From positions 1 to 64,000 of the forward strand of contig CAYOOP010000005.1 of the NCBI GenBank assembly GCA_964405685.1: a DNA stretch of 64,000 nucleotides. Reading direction: 5' to 3'. Made by a program: the position numbers and the translations under genes. The notes under the pieces are model-generated. The model had not been told where the DNA came from and made no database searches. It saw only the letters and a program-made list of their open reading frames with translations. Below are positions 27,682 through 34,804 of this stretch, piece by piece. This stretch comes from CAYOOP01 sp964405685 (GTDB lineage: Bacteria; Pseudomonadota; Alphaproteobacteria; Rickettsiales; SXRF01). Within the stretch, counting starts at the first letter, position 1, and the number at the start of each line of letters is the position of its first letter.

Positions 27682-29034
27682 TCACGCCTTTTTCTTTACT
27701 AGCTTTTTAACCGGTTTCACATCCGCGGTTTTAGGCTTCGCGATCCCCAAGCTCGCATTGACGCTTTCCACCCCGGCTTTAAACTTCTTCAAATCCATAC
27801 CCGCCAGCGCCAAGCCGGTTTTGAACTTGATGTTGCCCGGGTTCACCTGTTCGTTGTTTGCCCGTACCTCATAGTGCAGATGTGGCCCCGTGGATTGGCC
27901 GGTTGAGCCTACATACGCAATCACTTGTCCCTGACGCACGCGGATGCCTGGTTTAATGCCCTTCGCAATACGGCTGGCATGCCCGTAAGCGGTGGAATAT
28001 TTCGCCGTGTGTTTTAACACCACCAAATTGCCATACCCGCCCGACCAACCGGCCGATTCAATCACACCATCGCCCGCCGCGTAAATCGGCGTGCCTTGCG
28101 CGGCACCGAAATCCACGCCTTTGTGCATTTTGCTATACCCAAGCAGCGGGTGCATACGCATGCCAAAGCCGGAGGTAATCTGCGCGCCATTGATCGGCGT
28201 TTTAAGCAGCGCTTTTTTCAGCGACTCGCCCTTGGCGTTGAAATAATCCGAACGACCTTTAGCGTCGGTATAGCGGTAAATCGCAATCTGCCGCTCGCCG
28301 AGGTCCAGGTTTGCAAACACCACATTGCCGGTTGCAACCAACACGCCATCGTTGGTTTTGGTTTGCTCTACCAGCACATCCATCTTATCGCCGGCTTTCA
28401 CGTCGCGCTGAAAGTCGACATCGTAGCTATACGCCTTCACCAACTCCGCAATCGCATTGGCCGAAAGCCCCAGGTTTTGCGCGCTGCGATAGAAGCTACC
28501 GTTAATCGTGCCCTTCAGGCGCGACATGACTTTCACGGTTGGCTTTTCAATTTTTTGCGCTTTAAAACTGCCATCTTGAGCGCGTTCTAATTCCACCGTT
28601 GTTGTTTTAGAAAGGGGCAGAGAGAGAGAGGAAAGCGCAGGAACCGTTGGGTCTTCCTCGCTCGCATCAATTTCAATTGCTACTTTCTGGCCTTTGCCCA
28701 CCAATTTCGGGTTATACACTTCGTGCATGGCATTAAGCGCCTGCTGCGCCTCGGTCTCGGGCACGCCGGTGCCGGTTAAAATGCTCATCAAGGTATCGCC
28801 GCGCTGCAGGCGGTATTGGGTGAGGGTCGGGGTGACCAGCGGCCGTTCCGGTTTGGCTTCCACTGCAACCGGTGCAGGAGCTGGAACTTCTTTAGGGGTT
28901 TGAGATGCGCCGTAAGCGGCAAGCAGCGCGAGTGCGCACGCGCCGACATACAACGAACGATACGGACTATGACGCACATGCTGCACCACCGTACGCTTAC
29001 GGGACCGCGATTTTCTTACAATAACATCAGCCAT
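27682..29034 (-). CDS. M23 family peptidoglycan metallopeptidase (LytM/MepM-like)
   Basis: 450 aa from ATG 29034 (MADVIVRKSRSRKR); an 80-residue upstream open extension has no support. A basic N-terminus precedes one membrane anchor (about 28-45, SLYVGACALALLAAYG). Then come a LysM/OapA-like region (YRLQRGDTLMSILTGTG) and a C-terminal LytM domain with GFGMRMHPLLGYSKMHKGVDFGAA (HxxxD) and HLHYE, the zinc ligands of an active endopeptidase. It probably cuts peptide cross-links in the periplasm. The tail is lysine-rich. An M23 relative lacking zinc ligands lies next upstream. Confidence 0.88.
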   Translation of the reverse strand: MADVIVRKSRSRKRTVVQHVRHSPYRSLYVGACALALLAAYGASQTPKEVPAPAPVAVEAKPERPLVTPTLTQYRLQRGDTLMSILTGTGVPETEAQQALNAMHEVYNPKLVGKGQKVAIEIDASEEDPTVPALSSLSLPLSKTTTVELERAQDGSFKAQKIEKPTVKVMSRLKGTINGSFYRSAQNLGLSANAIAELVKAYSYDVDFQRDVKAGDKMDVLVEQTKTNDGVLVATGNVVFANLDLGERQIAIYRYTDAKGRSDYFNAKGESLKKALLKTPINGAQITSGFGMRMHPLLGYSKMHKGVDFGAAQGTPIYAAGDGVIESAGWSGGYGNLVVLKHTAKYSTAYGHASRIAKGIKPGIRVRQGQVIAYVGSTGQSTGPHLHYEVRANNEQVNPGNIKFKTGLALAGMDLKKFKAGVESVNASLGIAKPKTADVKPVKKLVKKKA

Positions 29035-29155
29035 GCCAACACACTCCAAAATTCCCTGTGTCACGCATGTATCCCAACGTGGTGGCCTATTACTTAAGGC
29101 TCTTGAACGGATGCTAGCTATATCCCATTTCCAAAAACACGTAAAGTCAAAATCT

Positions 29156-29779
29156 CTACAAACTGCTGCGCATCGTCGGCATATAATGCATCGGATCTTC
29201 CGGTGTTGCACCTTCGCGTAGCGCGAAGTGAAGTTGTGGTATCGCCACTTGCCCTGTTTTCCCCACCGTACCAATTGCGTCGCCTTGCGCTACTTGCTGG
29301 CCTTTGCTCACAAAGGTTTTACCCAAATGCGCATAGGTCGTATTGCGTCGTCCCTCGTGTTTAATGATCACCATATTGCCGTAGGTTCTGAGTTGATCGC
29401 CCACAAATACCACACTGCCCGAAGCGCTCGCACGCACCGGCGTACCGGCAGGTGCAGCGATATTGATACCATCATTTTTCCCACCATTATCCGGTTGACC
29501 AAAACGAGAAATAATTTTCCCCTCTACCGGCATTTTAAACATGCTGTTAGAAGCTTTTGCCGCCGGAGCCATTAAATCCTTGCTCTCGATCGATTGCACG
29601 GCAACGCTGGGTGCCGATGCGGCGGGTTCATACCGCGGGTCGTTCGCCAAACTCGCAGCCGCCACCATCATGCTGCGCTTATCATAGGTTTTTTTGCCGT
29701 TGTCTTCCACCCGGGCAGGGGTCTGTTCGCATGCAGTGAATAAAACAAGAAGACCCAACAACAAAACATTCTTGCGCAT
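29156..29779 (-). CDS. LytM-domain lipoprotein, probably non-catalytic (NlpD-like)
   Basis: 207 aa. The signal peptide ends in a lipobox LFTAC, so Cys17 is the likely lipid anchor. The C-terminal half is a LytM fold: SRFGQPDNGGKNDGINIAAPAGTPVRA, then YGNMVIIKHEGRRNTTYAHL and QLHFAL. In the first zinc motif the usual His and Asp appear as Asn (KNDGIN), so it probably cannot cut peptidoglycan. Such degenerate LytM proteins (NlpD, EnvC) activate amidases during cell separation. It is 122 bp upstream of the active M23 gene on the same strand. Confidence 0.8.
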   Translation of the reverse strand: MRKNVLLLGLLVLFTACEQTPARVEDNGKKTYDKRSMMVAAASLANDPRYEPAASAPSVAVQSIESKDLMAPAAKASNSMFKMPVEGKIISRFGQPDNGGKNDGINIAAPAGTPVRASASGSVVFVGDQLRTYGNMVIIKHEGRRNTTYAHLGKTFVSKGQQVAQGDAIGTVGKTGQVAIPQLHFALREGATPEDPMHYMPTMRSSL

Positions 29780-30085
29780 AAAAACTCTCTTTCAAATAGA
29801 TCTATATTTCAGTCTAATAGCACCAATTGCTTAATAAACAGTTGAAGCGCTTGTGGCGAGGTGCGACGAGTAAATACTATAGGTGGTACGATAATATTGT
29901 TCCCCCCGCTTGCGGGGGGATTTAAGGGGGGAATGTTCCCCCACCCACGCAGCTCAACGATTTTGTAAGCATAAAATCGAAGCTCCGTTGCCCTCCCCCG
30001 CAAGCGGGGGAGGTAAAGTGCAGCAATTCCACTTGATTTTTCACCCACTTCGCCCTAAAGCCATACGCCTTCGTACCTTTGATGT
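29780..30085. other. Intergenic region with a family A repeat
   Basis: A 306-bp gap between the LytM lipoprotein gene (minus) and the tRNA (plus). Most of it is the repeat at about 29899-30015. The remaining flanks carry no recognisable gene. A promoter for the tRNA should lie in the last 60 bp but I see no convincing -35/-10 pair. Confidence 0.5.
29899..30015. repeat. Palindromic repeat, family A (copy 5)
   Basis: The left part TTCCCCCCGCTTGCGGGGGG and the right part CCTCCCCCGCAAGCGGGGGAGG each form a tight hairpin, with GGGGGGAATGTTCCCCCAC between them forming a third. The arms resemble the family A elements at 16.2, 20.6 and 32.8 kb with a different central linker. Confidence 0.75.
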
Positions 30086-30160
30086 GGCTCGGTAGCTCAG
30101 GGGTAGAGCAGGGGACTCATAAGCCCTTGGTCGGGTGTTCGAATCACCCCCGAGCCACCA
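30086..30160 (+). tRNA. tRNA with anticodon CAT (elongator Met or Ile2)
   Basis: A complete cloverleaf with encoded CCA. The acceptor is GGCTCGG paired with CCGAGCC, the D arm GCTC/GAGC, the anticodon loop CTCATAA and the T arm GGGTG-TTCGAAT-CACCC. The anticodon stem has a possible A·G closing mismatch. The CTTGGTCG variable-loop segment recalls Ile2 tRNAs, which need TilS to make lysidine, while the acceptor resembles Met tRNAs. The choice between the two is open. Confidence 0.9.
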
Positions 30161-30161
30161 T

Positions 30162-30251
30162 CCACCTTCGCTTACGCTACGGCGCGACGAGTCGCGCAAG
30201 AAGCGTTAGAGAAGCGGATGCCGCGCCATAGTTGCTAAGCAACGAAGGTGG
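30162..30251. repeat. Hairpin element directly after the tRNA
   Basis: CCACCTTCG at 30162-30170 is answered by CGAAGGTGG at 30243-30251. Inside are further pairings such as GGCGCGACGAGTCGCGC. A related CCACCTTCG-type hairpin cluster follows the duplicated tRNA-Thr end at 52.64 kb. It may serve as the tRNA transcript's terminator or be a tRNA-associated repeat. Confidence 0.6.
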
Positions 30252-30307
30252 GCTGTCGATGATAGCTACCAACCTCTACTACAACTCTATCAAAACAGGG
30301 TAAAATC

Positions 30308-30514
30308 ATGAAAAAGCTTCTCACACTTGCAGCCCTACTCCTCACCACCGCTTGCGCCCAGCCGGAGTCTATGTGCCCCTGCTGTGACAAAATGAAAGAA
30401 AGCGGCATGGAAGCGTGCTGCTGCAAAGGCAAAACCGGCGGCAAGAAAATGTGCATGCATGGAACGGACAAGGCAAAGCCCAACCAATCCATACCCGCCG
30501 AGCACGCTCACTAG
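30308..30514 (+). CDS. Small cysteine-rich lipoprotein
   Basis: 68 aa. The signal peptide MKKLLTLAALLLTTAC has a lipobox with Cys16. The mature part has two cysteine groups, CPCC and CCC, plus several Met and His residues (GTDKAK, HAH at the end), suggesting metal binding or redox chemistry in the periplasm. I do not recognise a named family. Its 3' end overlaps the convergent hypothetical gene by 4 bp. The distinct signal peptide makes this a real gene despite its size. Confidence 0.7.
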   Translation: MKKLLTLAALLLTTACAQPESMCPCCDKMKESGMEACCCKGKTGGKKMCMHGTDKAKPNQSIPAEHAH

Positions 30515-30843
30515 CCCACTAAAAACTCTGAGCGGCAATCTTCTTTGCGATATCCCGTGCGGTCTATGTGTGAGCTGTTTTCTCCATTGGGAGAATGCTC
30601 ATTGTGATGGGGGGATATCTTCATACGTTTAGCGGTTTCTTGTTGCACGCTACGTGTTAGATTATCAAGAATCCTCGTTTTGGTATGCGGTTGTAACCCC
30701 AACGATTCAAGAACGTTATGCGCTGATTTTGTAAGTTCAGCCATTTGCCCATCGGCGGCAAGCTTTGCAGCAACTGCTGCATCAAACTGCTCGCGTACAC
30801 TGTTTAGCACATGCGTATATTGCGCTTCTGGAATTGTAGACAT
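30511..30843 (-). CDS. Hypothetical protein
   Basis: 110 aa, soluble, not recognised. The first 75 residues look like an amphipathic helical region (YTHVLNSVREQFDAAVAAKL, then MAELTKSAHNVLESLGL). The last 35 are polar and probably unstructured. No signal peptide. It lies between the lipoprotein gene (convergent) and gltA on the same strand, 66 bp beyond the gltA stop. Confidence 0.5.
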   Translation of the reverse strand: MSTIPEAQYTHVLNSVREQFDAAVAAKLAADGQMAELTKSAHNVLESLGLQPHTKTRILDNLTRSVQQETAKRMKISPHHNEHSPNGENSSHIDRTGYRKEDCRSEFLVG

Positions 30844-30909
30844 ATCCCCACTCCTGCGTTTTTTATTATCGCAGGGCAGTCTAACGGATTTTAACGGATA
30901 GTCAAATGA

Positions 30910-32241
30910 CTACCGCTTCGTAACCGGCACGAATTTCCTCGGAGCAGCGCCCGTAAACAGCTGGCGTGGGCGGCCGATTTTGTTTTTCGGGTCTTCGGTC
31001 ATTTCTTTCCACTGTGCGGTCCAGCCGACGGTACGAGCCACGGCGAACAACACGGTGAACATTTTCGACGGAATACCCATCGCGCGGTAGATGATGCCCG
31101 AATAGAAGTCGACGTTCGGGTAGAGCTTGCGCGATACGAAATACTCATCCGACAATGCGATTTTCTCCAATTCGATTGCGATTTTAAGCAGCGGATCGTT
31201 CATCTGCCCCAGTTCTTTCAATACTTCCTGACAGGTTGTGTAGAGCACTTTCGCACGCGGGTCGTAGTTTTTATACACGCGGTGACCAAAGCCCATCAGC
31301 TTCACGCCCGAGGTTTTGTCTTTCACCTTGGCAATAAATTCCGGAATCTTATCCACCGTGCCGATTTCTTTCAGCATGTTGATCACCGCCTCGTTCGCAC
31401 CCCCATGCGCCGGGCCCCAAAGGGAAGCGATACCAGCGCCGATACAAGCGAACGGATTGGCACCCGAAGAGCCTGCCAAACGCACCGTAGAAGTCGATGC
31501 ATTTTGTTCATGGTCGGCATGCAAAATCAAAATCTTATCCATCGCTTTTGCAAGTACCGGATTCACTTTATATTCCTCGCACGGTGTTGCAAACATCATG
31601 TGCAGGAAGTTCTCGGTAAAGCCGAGGTCATTGCGCGGATACATGAACGGCTGACCGATCGAATATTTATACGCCATAGCAGCTAGCGTCGGCATTTTCG
31701 CAATCAAGCGATACGCCGCAAGTTCGCGCTGCTCCGGCACGTTGATATCGAGTGAGTCGTGATAGAACGCGGAGAGTGACGCCGCAGCGCCTACCAAAAT
31801 CGCCATAGGATGCGACGCACGCGGAAAGCCGCGGAAGAGGAAATGGGCTTGCTCATGCACCATGGTGTGGAGCGTAATCTTACGCTCAAATGCCGCCTTA
31901 GCTTTCGTATCCGGCAATTCACCTTCCAGTAACAAATGCGCGACTTCTAGGAAGTTGCAGCCATCGGCCAACTGGTCAATATCATACCCACGGTAACGCA
32001 AAATGCCCGCGTCACCATCAATATAGGTAATTTTCGATTCGCACGCCGCGGTCGACATAAAGCCCGGGTCAAACGTAAAATGCCCCGTTTCCGCATAGAG
32101 CTTAGAAATATCCATTACCGGCGAGCCTTCAACCGCCTGGTAAATCGGGAACTGCACCGACTTGCCATCCGGCAATGTCAGCGTTGCAGCTGGACCTTTA
32201 TGTGGTTCTTTACTCGGCATTGTTTCAACAGCTGCGCCCAT
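30910..32241 (-). CDS. gltA: Citrate synthase, type II
   Basis: Condenses acetyl-CoA with oxaloacetate at the start of the TCA cycle. The 443 aa length fits the hexameric NADH-sensitive proteobacterial type. Catalytic residues are in LHADHEQNAST, WGPAHGGANEA and GHRVYKNYDPRA (His, His and Asp). The N-terminal region has the FDPGFMSTAACESKITYIDGD sequence typical of type II enzymes. The start at 32241 has AGGGAG seven bases upstream. The next gene upstream on the same strand, pyrF, is separated by 355 bp of repeats. Confidence 0.97.
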   Translation of the reverse strand: MGAAVETMPSKEPHKGPAATLTLPDGKSVQFPIYQAVEGSPVMDISKLYAETGHFTFDPGFMSTAACESKITYIDGDAGILRYRGYDIDQLADGCNFLEVAHLLLEGELPDTKAKAAFERKITLHTMVHEQAHFLFRGFPRASHPMAILVGAAASLSAFYHDSLDINVPEQRELAAYRLIAKMPTLAAMAYKYSIGQPFMYPRNDLGFTENFLHMMFATPCEEYKVNPVLAKAMDKILILHADHEQNASTSTVRLAGSSGANPFACIGAGIASLWGPAHGGANEAVINMLKEIGTVDKIPEFIAKVKDKTSGVKLMGFGHRVYKNYDPRAKVLYTTCQEVLKELGQMNDPLLKIAIELEKIALSDEYFVSRKLYPNVDFYSGIIYRAMGIPSKMFTVLFAVARTVGWTAQWKEMTEDPKNKIGRPRQLFTGAAPRKFVPVTKR

Positions 32242-32596
32242 GGTTAAACTCCCTGTGGTTTGGTGAAATACGCCCTCATCATCGCATGCTTTAGTAAAGA
32301 AAGGGTTATGTGCCGTTTAGGGCGATTTAATAAACTCTAAACCATTGAAACACCGTCATCCCGTGTCCGACAGCGAACTTGCAGCGCAAATTTGATGGAG
32401 GAATAGACACGGGATCCAGTACATTTCTTTTGCAGTCGATGATGTAATATATTGATTTTCCTCTCTTCTTGAGGGGAAGCGAAGCCAGAAAATCTGGTGA
32501 GGGTAAAAATGATAGAAAGAAACCACTCTCCAAGGAATCAATGGCTTGTCTCGTAGACACGAAACCCTGGATTCCGCTTTCGCGGGGATGACGGAA
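32242..32596. other. Intergenic region between pyrF and gltA, mostly repeats
   Basis: A 355-bp gap. About 240 bp is a compound family B palindrome. The remaining 110 bp next to gltA should hold its promoter and leader; I do not see a consensus -35/-10 pair there. No gene is recognised. Confidence 0.5.
32355..32593. repeat. Compound family B palindrome
   Basis: The left unit GTCATCCCGTGTCCGAC...GACACGGGATCC is closed by its own arms (32355 to about 32417). After a 130-bp spacer a second unit ends CCTGGATTCCGC-TTTC-GCGGGGATGAC at 32593. The outer ends are GTCATCC and GGATGAC, so the whole 239 bp is framed like a single element whose middle has grown or been replaced. Confidence 0.7.
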
Positions 32597-33379
32597 TCAG
32601 AGAGACTGCATAATATTCTTCGCAGCTTTCGCGGGGTCTGTGGCGTCCGTAATCGGCCGGCCAATCACCAAATAGCTGGCCCCAAGCGCGAGCGCTTCCT
32701 TCGGCGTCATCACCCGTTTTTGGTCGCCTTTGGCGGCTCCTTCAGGGCGAATGCCTGGTACGACTAGTAAGAATTCTCCTCCCCCCACAGGGGGGAGGCT
32801 GGGAGGGGGGCAGGCTTGCACAACACTTTGCGATTGTGCCGTGAATGCCCCCACCCCAACCCTCCCCCTGTGGGGGAGGGGGTATAAATTACGCAGCGTT
32901 GCAATTTCATGCGGTGAACACACTGCACCATCAATGCCCGAACGTTTCGCCAGTTCCCCAAGACGCAACACCTGTGCTTCCACTTCGCCACTCACGCCAA
33001 TTGCATTCATATCGCCCGCATCCATACTAGTCAGCACCGTCACCCCAAGCACACGCGGAATAGGAGTGAGCATTTTCGCTGCATCCCGCGCTGCAATCAT
33101 CATTGCCTCGCCGCCGCTCGCGTGCAGTGTGAACATATGGATATTGAGGCCCTTCAGCGCTTTCACCGCCCCTGCGACTGTGTTCGGAATGTCATGAAAT
33201 TTCAAATCTAGAAACAGCGGCAAGCCTTCCGGTACCGCGCGTTTTACGCCCTCTACCCCATGGTGCGTAAAAAATTCTAACCCCAATTTCACCCCGCCCA
33301 CATGCGGCGCAATCGCGCCAATCGTGCGTGTGGCTTTGTCTAAATCGGTAGTGTCGATGGCACAAAAGATGGGATTCAT
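32597..33379 (-). CDS. pyrF: Orotidine 5'-phosphate decarboxylase with in-frame repeat insertion
   Basis: Last step of UMP synthesis. The catalytic motif LDLKFHDIPNT is at residues 58-68 and the phosphate-binding PGIRPEGAAKGDQ follows residue 208. The family signature continues with RVMTPKEALALGASYLVIGRPIT. Length is 260 aa where about 225-230 is usual. The excess is residues 166-202, encoded by a family A palindromic repeat placed between IATLRNL and FLLVVPGIRP, just before the phosphate-gripping loop. The frame is maintained through the insertion. UMP synthesis is normally needed, so the enzyme probably tolerates the loop. Confidence 0.93.
   Translation of the reverse strand: MNPIFCAIDTTDLDKATRTIGAIAPHVGGVKLGLEFFTHHGVEGVKRAVPEGLPLFLDLKFHDIPNTVAGAVKALKGLNIHMFTLHASGGEAMMIAARDAAKMLTPIPRVLGVTVLTSMDAGDMNAIGVSGEVEAQVLRLGELAKRSGIDGAVCSPHEIATLRNLYPLPHRGRVGVGAFTAQSQSVVQACPPPSLPPVGGGEFLLVVPGIRPEGAAKGDQKRVMTPKEALALGASYLVIGRPITDATDPAKAAKNIMQSL
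32776..32882. repeat. Palindromic repeat, family A (copy 2, inside pyrF)
   Basis: The arms CTCCTCCCCCCAC-AGGGGGGAGG and CCCTCCCCCTGTGGGGGAGG are the same as in the copy at 16.2 kb, including the GGGGGGCAGGCTTGCA segment. The centre (ACAACACTTTGCGATTGT) is itself partly palindromic. It is open in the pyrF frame and adds about 36 residues. Confidence 0.9.
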
Positions 33380-33450
33380 AACCCTCTCATCCCACGAAGT
33401 GATGGAAACCGCAAGTTTTTTGACTCATACGTCAACTCGCGCTAGGTATG

Positions 33451-33539
33451 GTCATCCTGCTGAATCCGAAGGATTCAAGCAGGACCTCGAAACAAAGGAG
33501 AAAGATTCTGCTCCATGGCGTTGCCATGAGCAGAATGAC
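33451..33539. repeat. Palindromic repeat, family D
   Basis: GTCATCCTGCTGAATCC-GAA-GGATTCAAGCAGGA forms a long stem on the left. The right end ATTCTGCTCCATGGCGTTGC... closes with GAGCAGAATGAC. The ends GTCAT and ATGAC match the other families. It fills the gap between pyrF and ccmA and ends 3 bp before the ccmA start codon. Confidence 0.75.
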
Positions 33540-33542
33540 GAT

Positions 33543-34139
33543 ATGCTCATTGCTGAAAACCTAAGCTGCATCCGCGGCGAGCGCGTGCTTTTTGAGAACC
33601 TGGGCTTTTGCCTGGGCGAAGGCGGTTTGCTTATTATCAAAGGCACGAACGGCGCGGGCAAAACCAGCTTGCTGCACATTCTCTGCGGCCTGCTCACTCC
33701 GAGTGCCGGCCACGTTGAAACCGAAAACGTCCGCGGCATTTATGTTGGTGCAAAAAACGCCCTCAAAGAACGCCTCACTGTTTACGAAAATCTCGAATTC
33801 TATTCCAAGCTCCACGACGGCAGCCCGCTCTTAGTCGACAGTGCCCTCAAGTTTTTTGACATCGAAGACCGCGCCGAGCAAACCGTCGCCACACTCTCCT
33901 CCGGCCTCAAACGCCGCGTCGCCCTCGCGCGACTACTCCTTGGCAATTACAATTTATGGATTCTGGATGAGCCCACCAACTTCCTAGACGCCGAAGGCGT
34001 AGCACTCCTGACCAGCCTCATCGAAAGTCGCGTGCAAGCCGGTGGCATCGTCGTCATCGCCTCGCACACCATGGGTTCCGCCTTTGCCTCGCATATGCTG
34101 CAGCTGGAGGATTTTGCACCGCTGTCATTGCGAGCGTAA
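33543..34139 (+). CDS. ccmA: Haem exporter ATP-binding protein CcmA-like, orphan
   Basis: 198 aa ABC ATPase subunit. The Walker A is GTNGAGKTSLL, the signature TLSSGLKRRVALARLLL, Walker B LWILDEPTNFLD and the H-loop ASHTMG. The LSSGLKRR signature is characteristic of CcmA of the cytochrome c maturation system I exporter. No ccmB or ccmC follows, so the transporter must be completed from elsewhere. The start at 33543 lies 3 bp after a family D repeat with no good ribosome binding site. The last few codons and stop lie inside a family C repeat. Confidence 0.8.
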   Translation: MLIAENLSCIRGERVLFENLGFCLGEGGLLIIKGTNGAGKTSLLHILCGLLTPSAGHVETENVRGIYVGAKNALKERLTVYENLEFYSKLHDGSPLLVDSALKFFDIEDRAEQTVATLSSGLKRRVALARLLLGNYNLWILDEPTNFLDAEGVALLTSLIESRVQAGGIVVIASHTMGSAFASHMLQLEDFAPLSLRA

Positions 34140-34207
34140 GCGAAGCAATCCAGAATCTCTCCTAGCCGCAATACTGGATTGCTTCGGCCTTAAGGCCTCG
34201 CAATGAC
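34124..34207. repeat. Palindromic repeat, family C (copy 1)
   Basis: GTCATTGCGAGCG-TAAGCGAAGCAATCCAG on the left is matched by CTGGATTGCTTCGG-CCTTAAGGCC-TCGCAATGAC on the right. It carries the ccmA stop codon (34137-34139) and ends 3 bp before the tilS stop on the other strand, so it forms the junction of these two convergent genes. Confidence 0.9.
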
Positions 34208-34210
34208 GGA

Positions 34211-34804
34211 CTACTGCAGCATCTGCCTGATTTTGACCCGATCGAAATCCATGTTTTGATTGCTCGGATCTTCAATCCACTCCACACCTTTAGTTTGCAG
34301 TAGCGCCACCAACTCCGCATGCGTCACCCCAAGCAATGGCCGAATGTGGCGGCATTCAGGAAAAAATTTCATAAACGGCATGCCGCTTAACCCCTCCACA
34401 CCGCTGCCGCGAAGTGTCCGCATCGCCACCGTCTCCGCCTGATCTCCCGCATGATGCGCCGTTAGCAAATGCAGCACATTATTGGTTTTGCACCACGCAC
34501 GCATCAATCCATAACGTGCTTCCCGCGCTTCTTCCTGTAGATTGCCGGTCACTGCAGCATGTTCCCACGTCAAAATAGTGCAGGGGATCCCCAGTTTGGT
34601 GAGCCGTTCACGAGTTATTTCTGCTTCTCGTGTCGAACTATCACGCAGTTTGTGATCTACATGCAGTGCGGTGATCGCGCCGTCTTTTTTATCTGCCCAT
34701 TCTTTTGCAAGTACGGCAAGTGCCATGCTATCCGCGCCGCCGGAGACCGCAACGGCCAGATGCGGCGAGGGTTCAAATTTCAAATGATCGAGGCTTACGA
34801 GCAC
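34211..34804 (-). CDS. tilS: tRNA(Ile)-lysidine synthase, short or truncated
   Basis: Modifies C34 of tRNA-Ile2(CAU) to lysidine. The PP-loop ATPase motif SGGADS is at 21-26, followed by LHVDHKLRDSS, the AHHAGDQAET motif and EDPSNQNMDFDRVKIR at the very end. Only 197 residues remain, essentially the N-terminal catalytic domain. Homologues I know are about 290-430 aa with further helical domains. The stop codon comes 3 bp before a family C palindrome. The start is GTG 34804, overlapping cpoB by 10 bp. It may be a truncated but functional core, or decaying. ftsH, the usual next gene in alphaproteobacteria, is not here. Confidence 0.85.
   Translation of the reverse strand: MLVSLDHLKFEPSPHLAVAVSGGADSMALAVLAKEWADKKDGAITALHVDHKLRDSSTREAEITRERLTKLGIPCTILTWEHAAVTGNLQEEAREARYGLMRAWCKTNNVLHLLTAHHAGDQAETVAMRTLRGSGVEGLSGMPFMKFFPECRHIRPLLGVTHAELVALLQTKGVEWIEDPSNQNMDFDRVKIRQMLQ

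Noticed and set aside
27682..29274. Longer M23 peptidase start giving 530 residues
   Set aside because: The extra 80 residues are Cys/Arg/Trp-rich with no homology or signal, while ATG 29034 gives a sensible basic N-terminus and membrane anchor.
16187..32882. Repeat copies as a possible CRISPR array
   Set aside because: Copies are dispersed many kilobases apart, differ in sequence, and are palindromic; there are no regular spacers or cas genes.
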